Positions 1-8,353 are shown, counted from the stretch's first letter. The stretch: DNA of 14,995 nt from an uncultured Prevotella sp. (GCA_900551055.1 URUK01000049.1:1-14995), one strand, 5' to 3'. The notes: generated by a model from the letters alone, not told the origin. Translations and numbers: made by a program.

Positions 1-53
1 AGAAACTTATAACTGAATCCTGTTTCCATTTACACAAAATTTTGGACAGTGTC

Positions 54-161
54 TTGACAAGGGACAAGTAGACGAGGAACGAGTAGACAAGGGGATTTGC
101 GTTGCTAATCACTAAAGTATCCTCTTGTCTGCTCGTTCCTCGTCTACTTGTCCCTTGTCAA
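54..161. repeat. Long near-perfect inverted repeat (41-bp arms)
   Basis: The left arm 54-94 is the reverse complement of the right arm 121-161 at 39 of 41 positions, with a 26-base loop (95-120). The right arm is also the first part of the 15-bp-period minisatellite, so the left arm is an inverted copy of that sequence. It lies downstream of the EamA stop codon (267). In a read-through transcript it would fold into a long hairpin. It carries no T-run typical of a simple terminator. Its role is unknown. Confidence 0.85.
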
Positions 162-260
162 CTCGTCTCTTGTCTACTCGTCCTTGTCTGCTCGTCCCTC
201 GTCTACTTGTCCCTCGTCTACTTGTCCCTTGTCTACTTGTCCCTTGTCTACTCGTCTACT
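121..260. repeat. 15-bp-period minisatellite
   Basis: Four consecutive near-identical 15-bp units occupy 199-258 (TCGTCTACTTGTCCC and variants); degenerate copies extend back to about 121. A multiple of three bases keeps reading frames open through it, so it creates apparent open frames on the plus strand with a repeating LVYLS pattern. I consider these artefacts. It begins only a few bases past the stop codon of the EamA gene, so that gene's 3' untranslated region consists of the repeat. Confidence 0.85.
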
Positions 261-266
261 AAAAAA

Positions 267-1193
267 CTACGGATGCCTCGGCCTTATGCGCTTGAGCAGA
301 AGCGTAAGGTTTTCTTTTATGCTGCGGTTGAGTATAACCAAGACGACAGCAGCCAATATGAGCGTTATTCCTACGGCCTCGCCCACCGTAAACTCCTCAC
401 CGAACACCACCGCACCGATGCACACCGCCGTGACAGGTTCAAGCGCGCCGAGGATTGAAGTCAGCGTACCGCCGATGTTGCGCACGGCCAGCAGCAGCGT
501 GATGTTTGATATAACGGTGGGCGCAACGGCAAGCAGCACCACGTTGACCGCCGACACTGCGTCGGGCAAAGGCTGCACCCCGTCGCCCAGACCGTTCTTT
601 ACGGCGAACATCAGCGTGGTGAACACAAAGACGTAAAACGCCAGCTTGCGGCTGTGCATATTCCTTACGCGCGACTTGTTCACGGCTATTATATAGCTTG
701 CATACCCCACGGCGGAAAGCAGCACCACGCCTACCCCCACCGGGTCGAGCTTCAGTTCCGTACCGTTGAGCGACAGCTTGGCCACTCCGGCGATAGCCAG
801 CACAACGGCAGTCCACGTAACCCACGACGCCTTTTCCCTGAAAAGCGCGAACATTAGCAACGTTACGAATACGGGATAAGTGAAGTGCAACGTCGTGGCT
901 ACGCCTGCACCCATAGCCTCGTAACCGTAAAGCAGGAACATCGACGAGGCTGTGTAGAACACTGCCAACGGCACGATGACAAGCAGGTCGCGCCAGCTTA
1001 CCCTGAACGACTCCTTCTTCACAATCATCATCAGCCCCAACGCCGCCGTGGCTGTAATGAAGCGGTAAAACAATATTGAGTCTGACGCCATGCCTCTCTG
1101 CATCAGCGGCAGCGTGAACAGCGGAATAAGACCGAACGTGACCGATGTTGCCACGCCATACATAAAGCCCTTTACCTTCGCACTCATTTGCAT
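267..1193 (-). CDS. EamA/DMT-family membrane transporter
   Basis: A 308-residue polytopic inner-membrane protein of the drug/metabolite transporter superfamily, EamA type. The sequence shows about ten hydrophobic segments in two homologous halves. The N-terminal half has a short basic start, a first helix rich in G/T/F near residues 8-30 and the motif FTYPVF near residue 104. The C-terminal half carries LGALEPVTAV near residue 248, the position where EamA repeats usually have a conserved L.P..A. A basic tail (KRIRPRHP) probably lies in the cytoplasm. Length is normal for the family (about 290-310). The substrate cannot be predicted; relatives export amino acids or metabolites. The start at 1193 has an in-frame alternative ATG at 1187, two codons on; both sit a few bases after a good Bacteroidetes promoter, so the leader is very short. 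The gene is transcribed alone, after a repeat-rich spacer, and shows no functional link to the upstream secreted proteins. The family call is firm; the function is open. Confidence 0.93.
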   Translation of the reverse strand: MQMSAKVKGFMYGVATSVTFGLIPLFTLPLMQRGMASDSILFYRFITATAALGLMMIVKKESFRVSWRDLLVIVPLAVFYTASSMFLLYGYEAMGAGVATTLHFTYPVFVTLLMFALFREKASWVTWTAVVLAIAGVAKLSLNGTELKLDPVGVGVVLLSAVGYASYIIAVNKSRVRNMHSRKLAFYVFVFTTLMFAVKNGLGDGVQPLPDAVSAVNVVLLAVAPTVISNITLLLAVRNIGGTLTSILGALEPVTAVCIGAVVFGEEFTVGEAVGITLILAAVVLVILNRSIKENLTLLLKRIRPRHP

Positions 1194-1213
1194 ATAAAGT
1201 CAAATACGGGGTG

Positions 1214-1246
1214 CAAAGGTACAAACTTTAACGGAGAAAAAACAAA
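1214..1246 (-). promoter_or_regulatory. Bacteroidetes-type promoter of the EamA gene
   Basis: On the minus strand TTTG (1246-1243) is followed after 21 bases by TACCTTTG (1221-1214). These match the -33 TTTG and -7 TAnnTTTG elements of the Bacteroidetes primary sigma factor, with spacing close to the usual 19-21. The -7 box ends 20 bases before the first ATG at 1193, so the transcript leader should be only about 10-20 bases. This supports independent transcription of the transporter. Confidence 0.7.
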
Positions 1247-1347
1247 TACATCCAATCAATTCGTCCGGCAATGGAACCGAAAGCAAGCGTCACATGACAA
1301 TTTCCAAACTTCCCATTTGCAACCAATTAAAAGCAGGTAATCAAGCT

Positions 1348-1364
1348 CCCTCCCTTCGGGAGGG
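1348..1364. repeat. Short C/G hairpin element
   Basis: CCCTCCC (1348-1354) and GGGAGGG (1358-1364) form a perfect 7-bp stem with a TTC loop. It is followed by TCGGGGTGGGT and, ending at 1384, a T-run. Similar elements are, from memory, common between genes in Bacteroidales, so it is probably a dispersed repeat. The T-run is about 15 bases from the stem, too far for a standard plus-strand terminator, and no plus-strand gene precedes it. Confidence 0.55.
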
Positions 1365-1384
1365 TCGGGGTGGGTCTGTTTTTT

Positions 1385-1488
1385 AATTAAGAATGAAAAA
1401 TTAAAAATGAACAATTATGATTACCTTTAAGACTACCTGTCAATAAAGCAAATCATAATTATCAATCATCCATTTTCCATTCTCAATT
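1385..1488. repeat. AT-rich fold-back element with 38-bp arms
   Basis: Arm 1385-1422 is complementary to arm 1451-1488 at 29 of 38 positions, with a 28-base loop. The outer 4 bp and the innermost 10 bp pair perfectly. There is no open frame inside. It looks like a small non-coding inverted-repeat element, perhaps MITE-like, or a decayed hairpin. No flanking target-site duplication is obvious. It sits between the C/G hairpin and the 22-bp array. Confidence 0.6.
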
Positions 1489-1489
1489 T

Positions 1490-1577
1490 AAAACATGGCC
1501 TTTTACCCTGCAAAAGGCCATGTTTTAGGCGCTAAAAGGCCGCCTTTCGCAGTGCGAAAGGCGGCCTTTTATAAAGA
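1490..1577. repeat. 22-bp-period palindromic array, copy A
   Basis: Four units start at 1490, 1512, 1534 and 1556, exactly 22 bp apart. Each has a 15-bp core of the form AAAAGGC...TTTT plus a 7-bp linker. Successive cores are inverted relative to each other. Core 1490-1504 pairs perfectly with 1512-1526 (15 bp), and 1534-1551 pairs perfectly with 1553-1570 (18 bp). The array begins 42 bp after the stop of the giant adhesin gene. Arrays with the same period and core occur at 8465 and 14841. Confidence 0.85.
1534..1570 (-). terminator. Probable intrinsic terminator of the giant adhesin gene
   Basis: A perfect 18-bp inverted repeat (1534-1551 with 1553-1570, one base at the centre) has a GC-rich inner stem flanked by AAAA and TTTT. 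Read on the minus strand it lies about 48 bp after the stop codon at 1619 and ends in TTTT. It is symmetric, so it could terminate in both directions. It is made of two units of the 22-bp array. Confidence 0.6.
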
Positions 1578-1618
1578 CACCGTTCTACGGGTGTAAATTC
1601 AGTGCCCGGTAATTGCCG

Positions 1619-4600
1619 TTATCTTGCGGCCTTTACAAACTTCACGGCGTCGTTTCCGGCCTTGACAATGTACGTTCCGTCGGCGATGGCCGCTGCCGGA
1701 ATTACATGTACATACGTGTCGGCAGACTTGCCGCTGTAAAGCAATGCTCCGTTAACGTCATACAGGGCGACTGCGGTTCCGGGCTTCAGGCCGTACACAT
1801 TGATTTCGTCATCGTCAGCGACAACACGCAGGCCGCTCTCGCTCTCAACGCCGTTTATGCCTGTTGCGGTGAGCGTAACGGGGGCTGAATATGTTTCGCC
1901 CGACGCTGAATAGATGGCCGATACCTGATATTCAAGATACTTGTTGTCTATCGGTTTGTCGTCGATGTACGTCGTTTCCTTCACTGTCTCTGTATTGAGA
2001 CGCTCGCGGTTGCGGTAAACATTGTAGCCCATGAACGCGTTTTTCTGCGACTTTGCCTCTACTCCTGCAGGCACAGCCACGAGCTTGCTGCCTGCAGGCG
2101 AAGCCTTGGGCGCAAACATCTTGCGTGTCTTGCTCATAGCCTTTGCAGGCTCAAGAGGAACGTTCGAATAAGGACTCAAGCCTATCGAGATGTTCCAGTT
2201 GGCGTCGATGCCTGTTTCAGAGTCGTTGAGCAGTCCCCACGTCAGTCCGTCGTTAGAATACAGGTTGCCCCTTCCGCTGTTGGCAGGGCCACGGTCGTAA
2301 CCGAGCGGAGCCGTGATTTCGTTGTGCTCGATGTAAAGGGCAACGAGCAGGTCTTTTGACGGGTCGATGGCAAGAGGCTCGTCAAGCTTGACGTTGTTGA
2401 ACGAATACTGGCTCATCGTCGGCACATACTGCTGGCGCACAAGGGTGTTGCCCTCATAGATGAGGATGAACAGTGCGTCGGGTACCTGGTTGATGTAGAA
2501 TTCGACATCGGTAAGCGACAACTCCTCATAGTCCTTCAAATCGTCGGCATACCAGCGTGCTCCGGCGTAGAACGCGCCTCCGCTTGACAGTCCTCCGGCG
2601 TCATAGCTGTTGCCGTCGTGCCAGCGCAGGTATATCGGTTCGCCAAGTGCCGGGAACTGCCAGCTGAGCTTCACCGTGCCGTCAGGCTCGTATCCGGCTG
2701 TAAGTCCGGTCGGCGCAAGTCCGCCGTTGTCATAATCGAGGTCGATGCCGACCTTTTCTGACAGCTCGCTGACTGCCGCCGTCATCGTGGTAAGGCGCAC
2801 CTGGTAGTCATAATGGCCGGGCAGCAGGTTGCGGTCAATGTAGCTTATGCCTTGCACAGGCTCGTCGTTGATTTGCTCGCCGTTGCGGAATATGTCGTAA
2901 GCATAGACAGTCTGCTCGGGTTCAGATGAGAACAGGCGTATAGCATCGACAAGTTGCGGAGCTGCGCCGGCATCTTTCCTTACCGCGATGTACGACGTTC
3001 CGGCGGGTATCTCCGCCTCAATCTCGCTCCAAGCCTCGTTGGTCTGATATACGTTCATGCGTATGAAGTCGGCCTCGTCAGTACCGCCGATTGAACGCAA
3101 GAGCGTCAGCGAGCCGTGTCCGTTGTGGTCGTCAGCGTTGCGTACGGCTATCTTCAGGTGTGTGCTTCCGTTCACAGGGATGATGATTGTAGCCTCATCG
3201 TCCTCGCCGGCGGTAATCGCCTTCGTGCCTTCGTATGCGTAGTCGGCTGTCGCAGTCCATGCGTTGCCGGTGTTGAGCCATCCGTTCACGCTTACGGGAG
3301 CTTGCAGTTCAGCGTTCTCGAAGCCTTCGGCCACGTCAGCGCCTTCATTCATCTGCGGGTCTGCGAACGACAGGAGAACGTTGTAACCGTAAGTAGACTG
3401 CACGGCCTTGACGTCTTCAGGCACTTCCGCCGTGCCCTTGAGCTGGATTTGTACGTCTACCGTTGCACGGCTGTCAGACTTGCTTCCGTCCATATAGACC
3501 GTCTCGATTTCATACTTGTAAGAGCCTTCCACGTCAAGACTTTCCGCAAAATAGCGGCGTGTCAGCGGTTCGTCGTTCAACTGCTCGCCGTTGCGGTAGA
3601 CGTTATAGCCCGTCACTCCGCTTACGCTTTCAAGCTCGATGAATGCGAACTTGGTGTTGTCGTTCTGGCGTTGCAGCGCCAAAGCAAGGAACTTAGAGCC
3701 GTCGGGACGCGACACAACGGACATGCCTCCGGCTGAAGCCGTTGATATTCCTGTTATCTCAGAGTAAGCAGTCACGTCGATGCTGCCCACACGTTGAGAA
3801 GTCGCAAAGTCGTATATGCCTATTGTACGGGTGTTGTCACCGCCCTGTTCGAAGGCATACAGCAGGCCGTCATTATATGCCGTGCCGCTCGCTCCGAGCA
3901 AAGTAGGCCCGTTGCCAATCTTGCTTCCGTCCTTCCTTACATAGATACTGGTCTCCCAGTCGCCAACCTCGAAGCCGCCGTTGCCGCCGTCAAGCTCGGG
4001 GATGTATGCCAGATGGCGCGAGAACTCGGAAATGGTCATCGTGGCAAGCACCATGTGCGACTCCATGTCAACCTTGTAAATGTTGGTGCTGTAATCGCCT
4101 ACATAGAAGTCAGTGCCATCGTAAACAATGTTCCTAATTCCCTCGATGCCGTCTATTGTAAAGCTTTCGATGTACTCTCCGTCCATCGAGTACTTGTTTA
4201 CATAACCGTCCTTTGAATAAGTCGAGGTGTAGATGAAGTTGTTGTCCGACGCTATACCCATCTCAACACCCTCGTCATGGCCGGTGAAAGAGTTGACATA
4301 TTCGGGCATGTTGCCGTCTACCGTCACCGGACGGGTCTCGATGTCAGCTTTCAAGGTATGCGTGCCGTCCGTCGGATAGTCCCAACGCAGGGTTACATCC
4401 CTGTTGATATGCACATCGGCATCAACGGCCGACGGTGCGTAAGGACCGTATATGCCGACTATCTCAACGCTTACGCTCTCGCTCTCCGCCGACTCTCCGC
4501 CGTCAGAATAAACCGATGTAATCGTATAGTCGTGGGTTCCGGCCTCGCTTACAACGTCAGTATAGCTCGTGGCTGTAACGGGTTTGTCATTAACCTTCTC

Positions 4601-7600
4601 TCCGTCGCGGTACACATTGTAGCCTGAAGGAGCCTCTTCGGCCATGCTTTCATCAGGAACAACGTCAATCTTTATGTTGAAGTTGCCGGCGATGCCTTGG
4701 TAAGAAGCCGGGAACCATGTCTCTCCGTCTATCGACAGAAGGTTGCCCTTGCCGTCAACTGCCTGGCTGGCGTCCATACCCAACGGCTTTATGCCTTGCG
4801 CATTCTGCAGCTGGAAGGCAAACCTGTACTCCGAACCTGGCTCGATATAGAGCGGATCGTCAATGGTTACGTCGGTATAAGTGCCGTCATACAAGACGTT
4901 TCCGTTGTACGTTTCCGAATAAACACTTTTTCCGTCCTTATACACGAACAGTCTGATATAAGTGCAGGGATTGACGAGTTGTACCGACACTGACGACACA
5001 CGCTTGTTGCGGTAAGGCACAAGGTCTTCGGCAGTCCAATCCGAAGCGGCATAGAAAGTGCCACCGTTGGCAACGCCCATTGCATCAGCATATACGCCGG
5101 TTGACCATGATACGCTGTTGCTCTTGCCTGCGTTCACAAGCGGAGACTTCCACGTCAGGTTGACGTTCGTGTTGCCTTCAACCGTTGCAGAGGGTTCAAG
5201 CGGAGCGTAATACTGCGCGCCTTGCTTTACGAAAGCAAGCACGGAGTCTGACGGAACAGACTCAACGTCGCCGTCATAAACAGCCGTTACCTTATAATAA
5301 TACTCTCCGTAAACAAGCTTGTAGTCTGTGAACGAAGCCTCTGTAACGGCTTCCGAATTCACTTTTGTTCCGTCACGGTAAACATTGTAACCCTTTGGAG
5401 CACGGGTTTCGTCGCCCGGTTTCCATGTAAGCCGTACCGAAGCGTTGCCCGTTTCGGCTGCAAGCTCAACGGGACGAGGTGCCGCTGCGGCGGCGTTCAC
5501 ATCCATGCTGATGTTCAAAGCCTGTTCTCCAAGTTCGGGCAAGGTAAGTATTTCAGCCGTGGAACTGAACTTGTCACCCATCTTCGCGCCTACGGAATTG
5601 AAGCTGAAGGTGATTTCCTGATTGTCGCCGGGCTGTAGTGTGCCGTGCTTCGGCGACATGGCAACCCACTTGTCGGTCTCGCAAAGAGTGTAGTTGAATA
5701 TCAACCCCGGCGACTGCTGCAGCACTCCAGTGAGCGTAAGCGTACCATCCTTGATGTCGAACGACGACGACAGACCGCCAAGCCTGTTCACTCCGGTTGT
5801 GGCATCACCGATTTTATAACCCGGAATGTCGGTTGCAAGATGGCTTACGCCGGTAAGCCGCGCCCTGTTAATATCGTACTGATATATCGTAACGCAGTCA
5901 ATCATGTTATCCGAGGCAATTCCGTCGGCCAGCCAAAGGTAAGGACCGCCGGGCGTAACATTGTCGTAGGCCGAACCAATGACCGAAAGCGTCGTGTTAC
6001 GGTCAAAGGCCTCAACCGATACCCTGATTTTTCCTGTCATGTCGATAAGACCCAACGTGTTCCATCCGCCAATCCAAAGACCGCCAAGGTCGGGGTCGTA
6101 GCAACAGTGGGTTATCTTCAAATCAGGTTCTTCTGCCACCGTAATGATGTCGGCCACGCGCTTGTTGTAGAAGTCGAACTTGAACACACGGTTGGTGCCG
6201 TCGCCTCCGTAGAAGTAGCGTCCGTCGAAAGTGAGGTCGTAAACGGGATAATACATGTCGGGCAGACGGAAGCGTTCAACAAGCCTTCCGTCCTTGTCGT
6301 ACTTCCAGAACTCGCCAAGCTCCGTGAACGAGCTGGTATAATAGTTCTCGCCGTCAAACGCTACGCACGACTGGAGGTCGCCCGACGCGGTGAACGTGCC
6401 CTGTATTTCCCAAAGGCGTGACGCATCGCCGCTGCCTGCTTCGGGCATTGTGTTGAGATACCATGTCATCGGGCCGTCGCCGGTATTGCTCAATGTGACG
6501 GTCTGCTCCGCGCTGCTTTCAGCCGCGATTTCGGCTGCCACGTCGGTTGACGACAATGTCATAACAGGCCGTTTAAGCTCAGCGGTGAATGCGTTTTCAC
6601 CTTCCTTGCTTACGGTCCACTCGCTTTCGTATATGTTATAGCCGTCGTTCACGATTGACACGGTGTACGTGTCGTCCTCGATTTCATCGAATACTACCTT
6701 TCCGTCATCGCCTGTGGTGGCTGTGTACACGCCGCCTGTACTACCGGTAAGCGTCACGGGGCAGCCTGCAACAGGTCCGTCGGCCGACATTACGGTGAGC
6801 GTTGCCGTTGTCCACTCGGGGTTCCAGACCTTTATGTCGTCAACATACCAGTAGTCGATGTACGTCGCCACGGTGCCGTAAGCGCGGAAACGCACACGGA
6901 AAAGGTCGTTATCAAGATACTGGCCGATATTGTACTGGCATACCTTCCAGTCAATCTCGCCGTCCCAGTTGTCGAATGTGTCAACGGTTTTCCACGTCTT
7001 TCCGCCGTCGCTTGTCACTTCAACGGCAAGGTAGTCATGGTTTCTTTGCTGCTCCCTTTGCAGCTTCAGGTTGAAGCGCAGGTAGGTAACCGACCTGTTG
7101 TTAGTCAGCAGCTCACGTGTGACAAGTGACTGGTCGTAGTTCACCTGGCTTGAATATCCGAACGTTGCGCAGGGGTCTACCAGTCCTGTTGCATAATAAT
7201 CTATGCCCCAGTTGTTGGTGTCGTTGGCATCGTCGTTCACCAGGCTCCACTTGTCTTCATCCATAGTCCATGTCTCGAAGTCGTCCTCAAAAGGCAGAAG
7301 CCTGATGTCAGGTACTTCAACCGTCAGCGCTTCAGACTGTTCAGACTCATTGCCGTCAGAATAAACGGCGGTCACCGTATAGCTGAATGTGCCGTAGTCG
7401 TCAACCGTATCGGTGTATCTCACCTCGGTAACCGGCTTCTGGTTAACCTTTGTGCCGTCACGGTATACGTTGAAACCGGTGAGCCTCGCCCCGTCGGCTG
7501 CAGCCCTCATAGGCATCACACCCGGGCGTACTTCGTTCGTACCGATGAAGATGTCGTCAATAAGAAGCATGAAGGCGTCGTCAGATACGCAGTTTATCGT

Positions 7601-8353
7601 TACATACTTGGCCTCCTGCGGTATGTCGAACTCATACAAGTTCCACGCCGCAGGCAGCTCTATGTAGTCACCCTCCTGCACCCATGTAAAGTTTGAAGGG
7701 CTCATGCCTGTGGTTGAATAGCCCACGCGTATGCGCTCAAGGGCGTAGTTTTCATTGTAGCTTCGTGCGCGGAAACTGATTTTGAAGTCGCTCGAGAAGT
7801 TGAGTTCCGGCGATATTATGAAGTCGTTGTTTTGCACGTCTGCCGCGCAGAAGTCCACCAGCATCTTCTTGCCCGAAAACGGTTTGTAGTTCGGATAAGA
7901 GTCGGTCGCAGGCGATGTCATCGACGGGTTCATCACGATGAACGCCATCTTCTGCCCCATATTGGGGAAGGTGCAGGCCTGCCACGTGTACGTCATCGCG
8001 TTGTCGGCGTCGATATACTGCCAGCCTACGTTGCCGGGCGAGTTGATTACGAAGTCGTCGTGCGTCTCGAAGTCGTCCCAATAGCCGTCCGTGGCCTCGG
8101 GAGTGTTCCAGCTTAACGACACCTCCTTGTCGTTCACCCCCATCAGGCGTAGGCCGTATGGCCTGCCGTCCTCGCTGCCTGCAAGGTTAATCAGCGAATA
8201 GGGCGACCGCTGCGTGTCGACCTTGGCGGGCATGTTCTCCGCCGGCTTCACTTTCTCCTGTTTGTCGTCATTGCGCCCGTCGCCTATCGCGGCCACGCAG
8301 ACGGCGCACCCGGCTGCCGCCACTAACGACAAGATGTATTTCCTTATTTTCAT
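1619..8353 (-). CDS. Giant T9SS-secreted multidomain adhesin (cleaved adhesin, split FN3, beta-propellers)
   Basis: A 2244-residue exported protein of unknown specific function, most like Bacteroidota surface adhesins with cleaved-adhesin and fibronectin-III-like domains. Residues 1-22 form a signal peptide (MKIRKYILSLVAAAGCAV...). A cysteine at 16 follows AAG, but that is a poor lipobox. Domains in order: split FN3 starting near 65 with a cleaved-adhesin insert (about 91-272); a second cleaved-adhesin/MAM-like domain (about 354-510); a small regulatory-like beta-sandwich (about 515-592); an Ig/BACON-like domain (598-632 and 893-952) split by a beta-propeller (about 644-892); an intact FN3 (960-1042); then FN3 domains split by an unnamed domain (1078-1242), a second propeller (about 1349-1578), a MAM-like domain (1672-1812) and a copy of the unnamed domain (1907-2056). 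The motif GYNVYRDG or a variant recurs six times (294, 989, 1245, 1583, 1819, 2110). Residues about 2166-2244 are a T9SS type A-like sorting domain ending in KFVKAAR. No catalytic motif was seen. Role in binding host or dietary ligands is inference. Confidence 0.93.
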   Translation of the reverse strand: MKIRKYILSLVAAAGCAVCVAAIGDGRNDDKQEKVKPAENMPAKVDTQRSPYSLINLAGSEDGRPYGLRLMGVNDKEVSLSWNTPEATDGYWDDFETHDDFVINSPGNVGWQYIDADNAMTYTWQACTFPNMGQKMAFIVMNPSMTSPATDSYPNYKPFSGKKMLVDFCAADVQNNDFIISPELNFSSDFKISFRARSYNENYALERIRVGYSTTGMSPSNFTWVQEGDYIELPAAWNLYEFDIPQEAKYVTINCVSDDAFMLLIDDIFIGTNEVRPGVMPMRAAADGARLTGFNVYRDGTKVNQKPVTEVRYTDTVDDYGTFSYTVTAVYSDGNESEQSEALTVEVPDIRLLPFEDDFETWTMDEDKWSLVNDDANDTNNWGIDYYATGLVDPCATFGYSSQVNYDQSLVTRELLTNNRSVTYLRFNLKLQREQQRNHDYLAVEVTSDGGKTWKTVDTFDNWDGEIDWKVCQYNIGQYLDNDLFRVRFRAYGTVATYIDYWYVDDIKVWNPEWTTATLTVMSADGPVAGCPVTLTGSTGGVYTATTGDDGKVVFDEIEDDTYTVSIVNDGYNIYESEWTVSKEGENAFTAELKRPVMTLSSTDVAAEIAAESSAEQTVTLSNTGDGPMTWYLNTMPEAGSGDASRLWEIQGTFTASGDLQSCVAFDGENYYTSSFTELGEFWKYDKDGRLVERFRLPDMYYPVYDLTFDGRYFYGGDGTNRVFKFDFYNKRVADIITVAEEPDLKITHCCYDPDLGGLWIGGWNTLGLIDMTGKIRVSVEAFDRNTTLSVIGSAYDNVTPGGPYLWLADGIASDNMIDCVTIYQYDINRARLTGVSHLATDIPGYKIGDATTGVNRLGGLSSSFDIKDGTLTLTGVLQQSPGLIFNYTLCETDKWVAMSPKHGTLQPGDNQEITFSFNSVGAKMGDKFSSTAEILTLPELGEQALNISMDVNAAAAAPRPVELAAETGNASVRLTWKPGDETRAPKGYNVYRDGTKVNSEAVTEASFTDYKLVYGEYYYKVTAVYDGDVESVPSDSVLAFVKQGAQYYAPLEPSATVEGNTNVNLTWKSPLVNAGKSNSVSWSTGVYADAMGVANGGTFYAASDWTAEDLVPYRNKRVSSVSVQLVNPCTYIRLFVYKDGKSVYSETYNGNVLYDGTYTDVTIDDPLYIEPGSEYRFAFQLQNAQGIKPLGMDASQAVDGKGNLLSIDGETWFPASYQGIAGNFNIKIDVVPDESMAEEAPSGYNVYRDGEKVNDKPVTATSYTDVVSEAGTHDYTITSVYSDGGESAESESVSVEIVGIYGPYAPSAVDADVHINRDVTLRWDYPTDGTHTLKADIETRPVTVDGNMPEYVNSFTGHDEGVEMGIASDNNFIYTSTYSKDGYVNKYSMDGEYIESFTIDGIEGIRNIVYDGTDFYVGDYSTNIYKVDMESHMVLATMTISEFSRHLAYIPELDGGNGGFEVGDWETSIYVRKDGSKIGNGPTLLGASGTAYNDGLLYAFEQGGDNTRTIGIYDFATSQRVGSIDVTAYSEITGISTASAGGMSVVSRPDGSKFLALALQRQNDNTKFAFIELESVSGVTGYNVYRNGEQLNDEPLTRRYFAESLDVEGSYKYEIETVYMDGSKSDSRATVDVQIQLKGTAEVPEDVKAVQSTYGYNVLLSFADPQMNEGADVAEGFENAELQAPVSVNGWLNTGNAWTATADYAYEGTKAITAGEDDEATIIIPVNGSTHLKIAVRNADDHNGHGSLTLLRSIGGTDEADFIRMNVYQTNEAWSEIEAEIPAGTSYIAVRKDAGAAPQLVDAIRLFSSEPEQTVYAYDIFRNGEQINDEPVQGISYIDRNLLPGHYDYQVRLTTMTAAVSELSEKVGIDLDYDNGGLAPTGLTAGYEPDGTVKLSWQFPALGEPIYLRWHDGNSYDAGGLSSGGAFYAGARWYADDLKDYEELSLTDVEFYINQVPDALFILIYEGNTLVRQQYVPTMSQYSFNNVKLDEPLAIDPSKDLLVALYIEHNEITAPLGYDRGPANSGRGNLYSNDGLTWGLLNDSETGIDANWNISIGLSPYSNVPLEPAKAMSKTRKMFAPKASPAGSKLVAVPAGVEAKSQKNAFMGYNVYRNRERLNTETVKETTYIDDKPIDNKYLEYQVSAIYSASGETYSAPVTLTATGINGVESESGLRVVADDDEINVYGLKPGTAVALYDVNGALLYSGKSADTYVHVIPAAAIADGTYIVKAGNDAVKFVKAAR

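Noticed and set aside
102..636. Plus-strand open frames with LVYLS and STCPS repeats
   Set aside because: They arise from the 15-bp minisatellite, whose period is a multiple of three, and then run antisense into the transporter gene.
439..1224. A 261-codon open frame on the minus strand overlapping the transporter in another frame
   Set aside because: The translation is rich in R, G, A and H with no hydrophobic segments, as expected of a shifted frame of a GC-rich membrane-protein gene. The EamA frame is convincing.
5645..6421. A 258-codon open frame on the plus strand inside the giant adhesin gene
   Set aside because: It lies wholly antisense to a well-supported coding sequence with clear domains. 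Its own translation has no recognisable motif or signal, and it is explained by codon bias of the minus-strand gene.
8290..8353. Lipoprotein signal in the giant adhesin
   Set aside because: Cys16 is preceded by AAG rather than a proper L-x-[AG] lipobox, and the protein has a T9SS-like C-terminal domain, which fits ordinary signal peptidase I export better.
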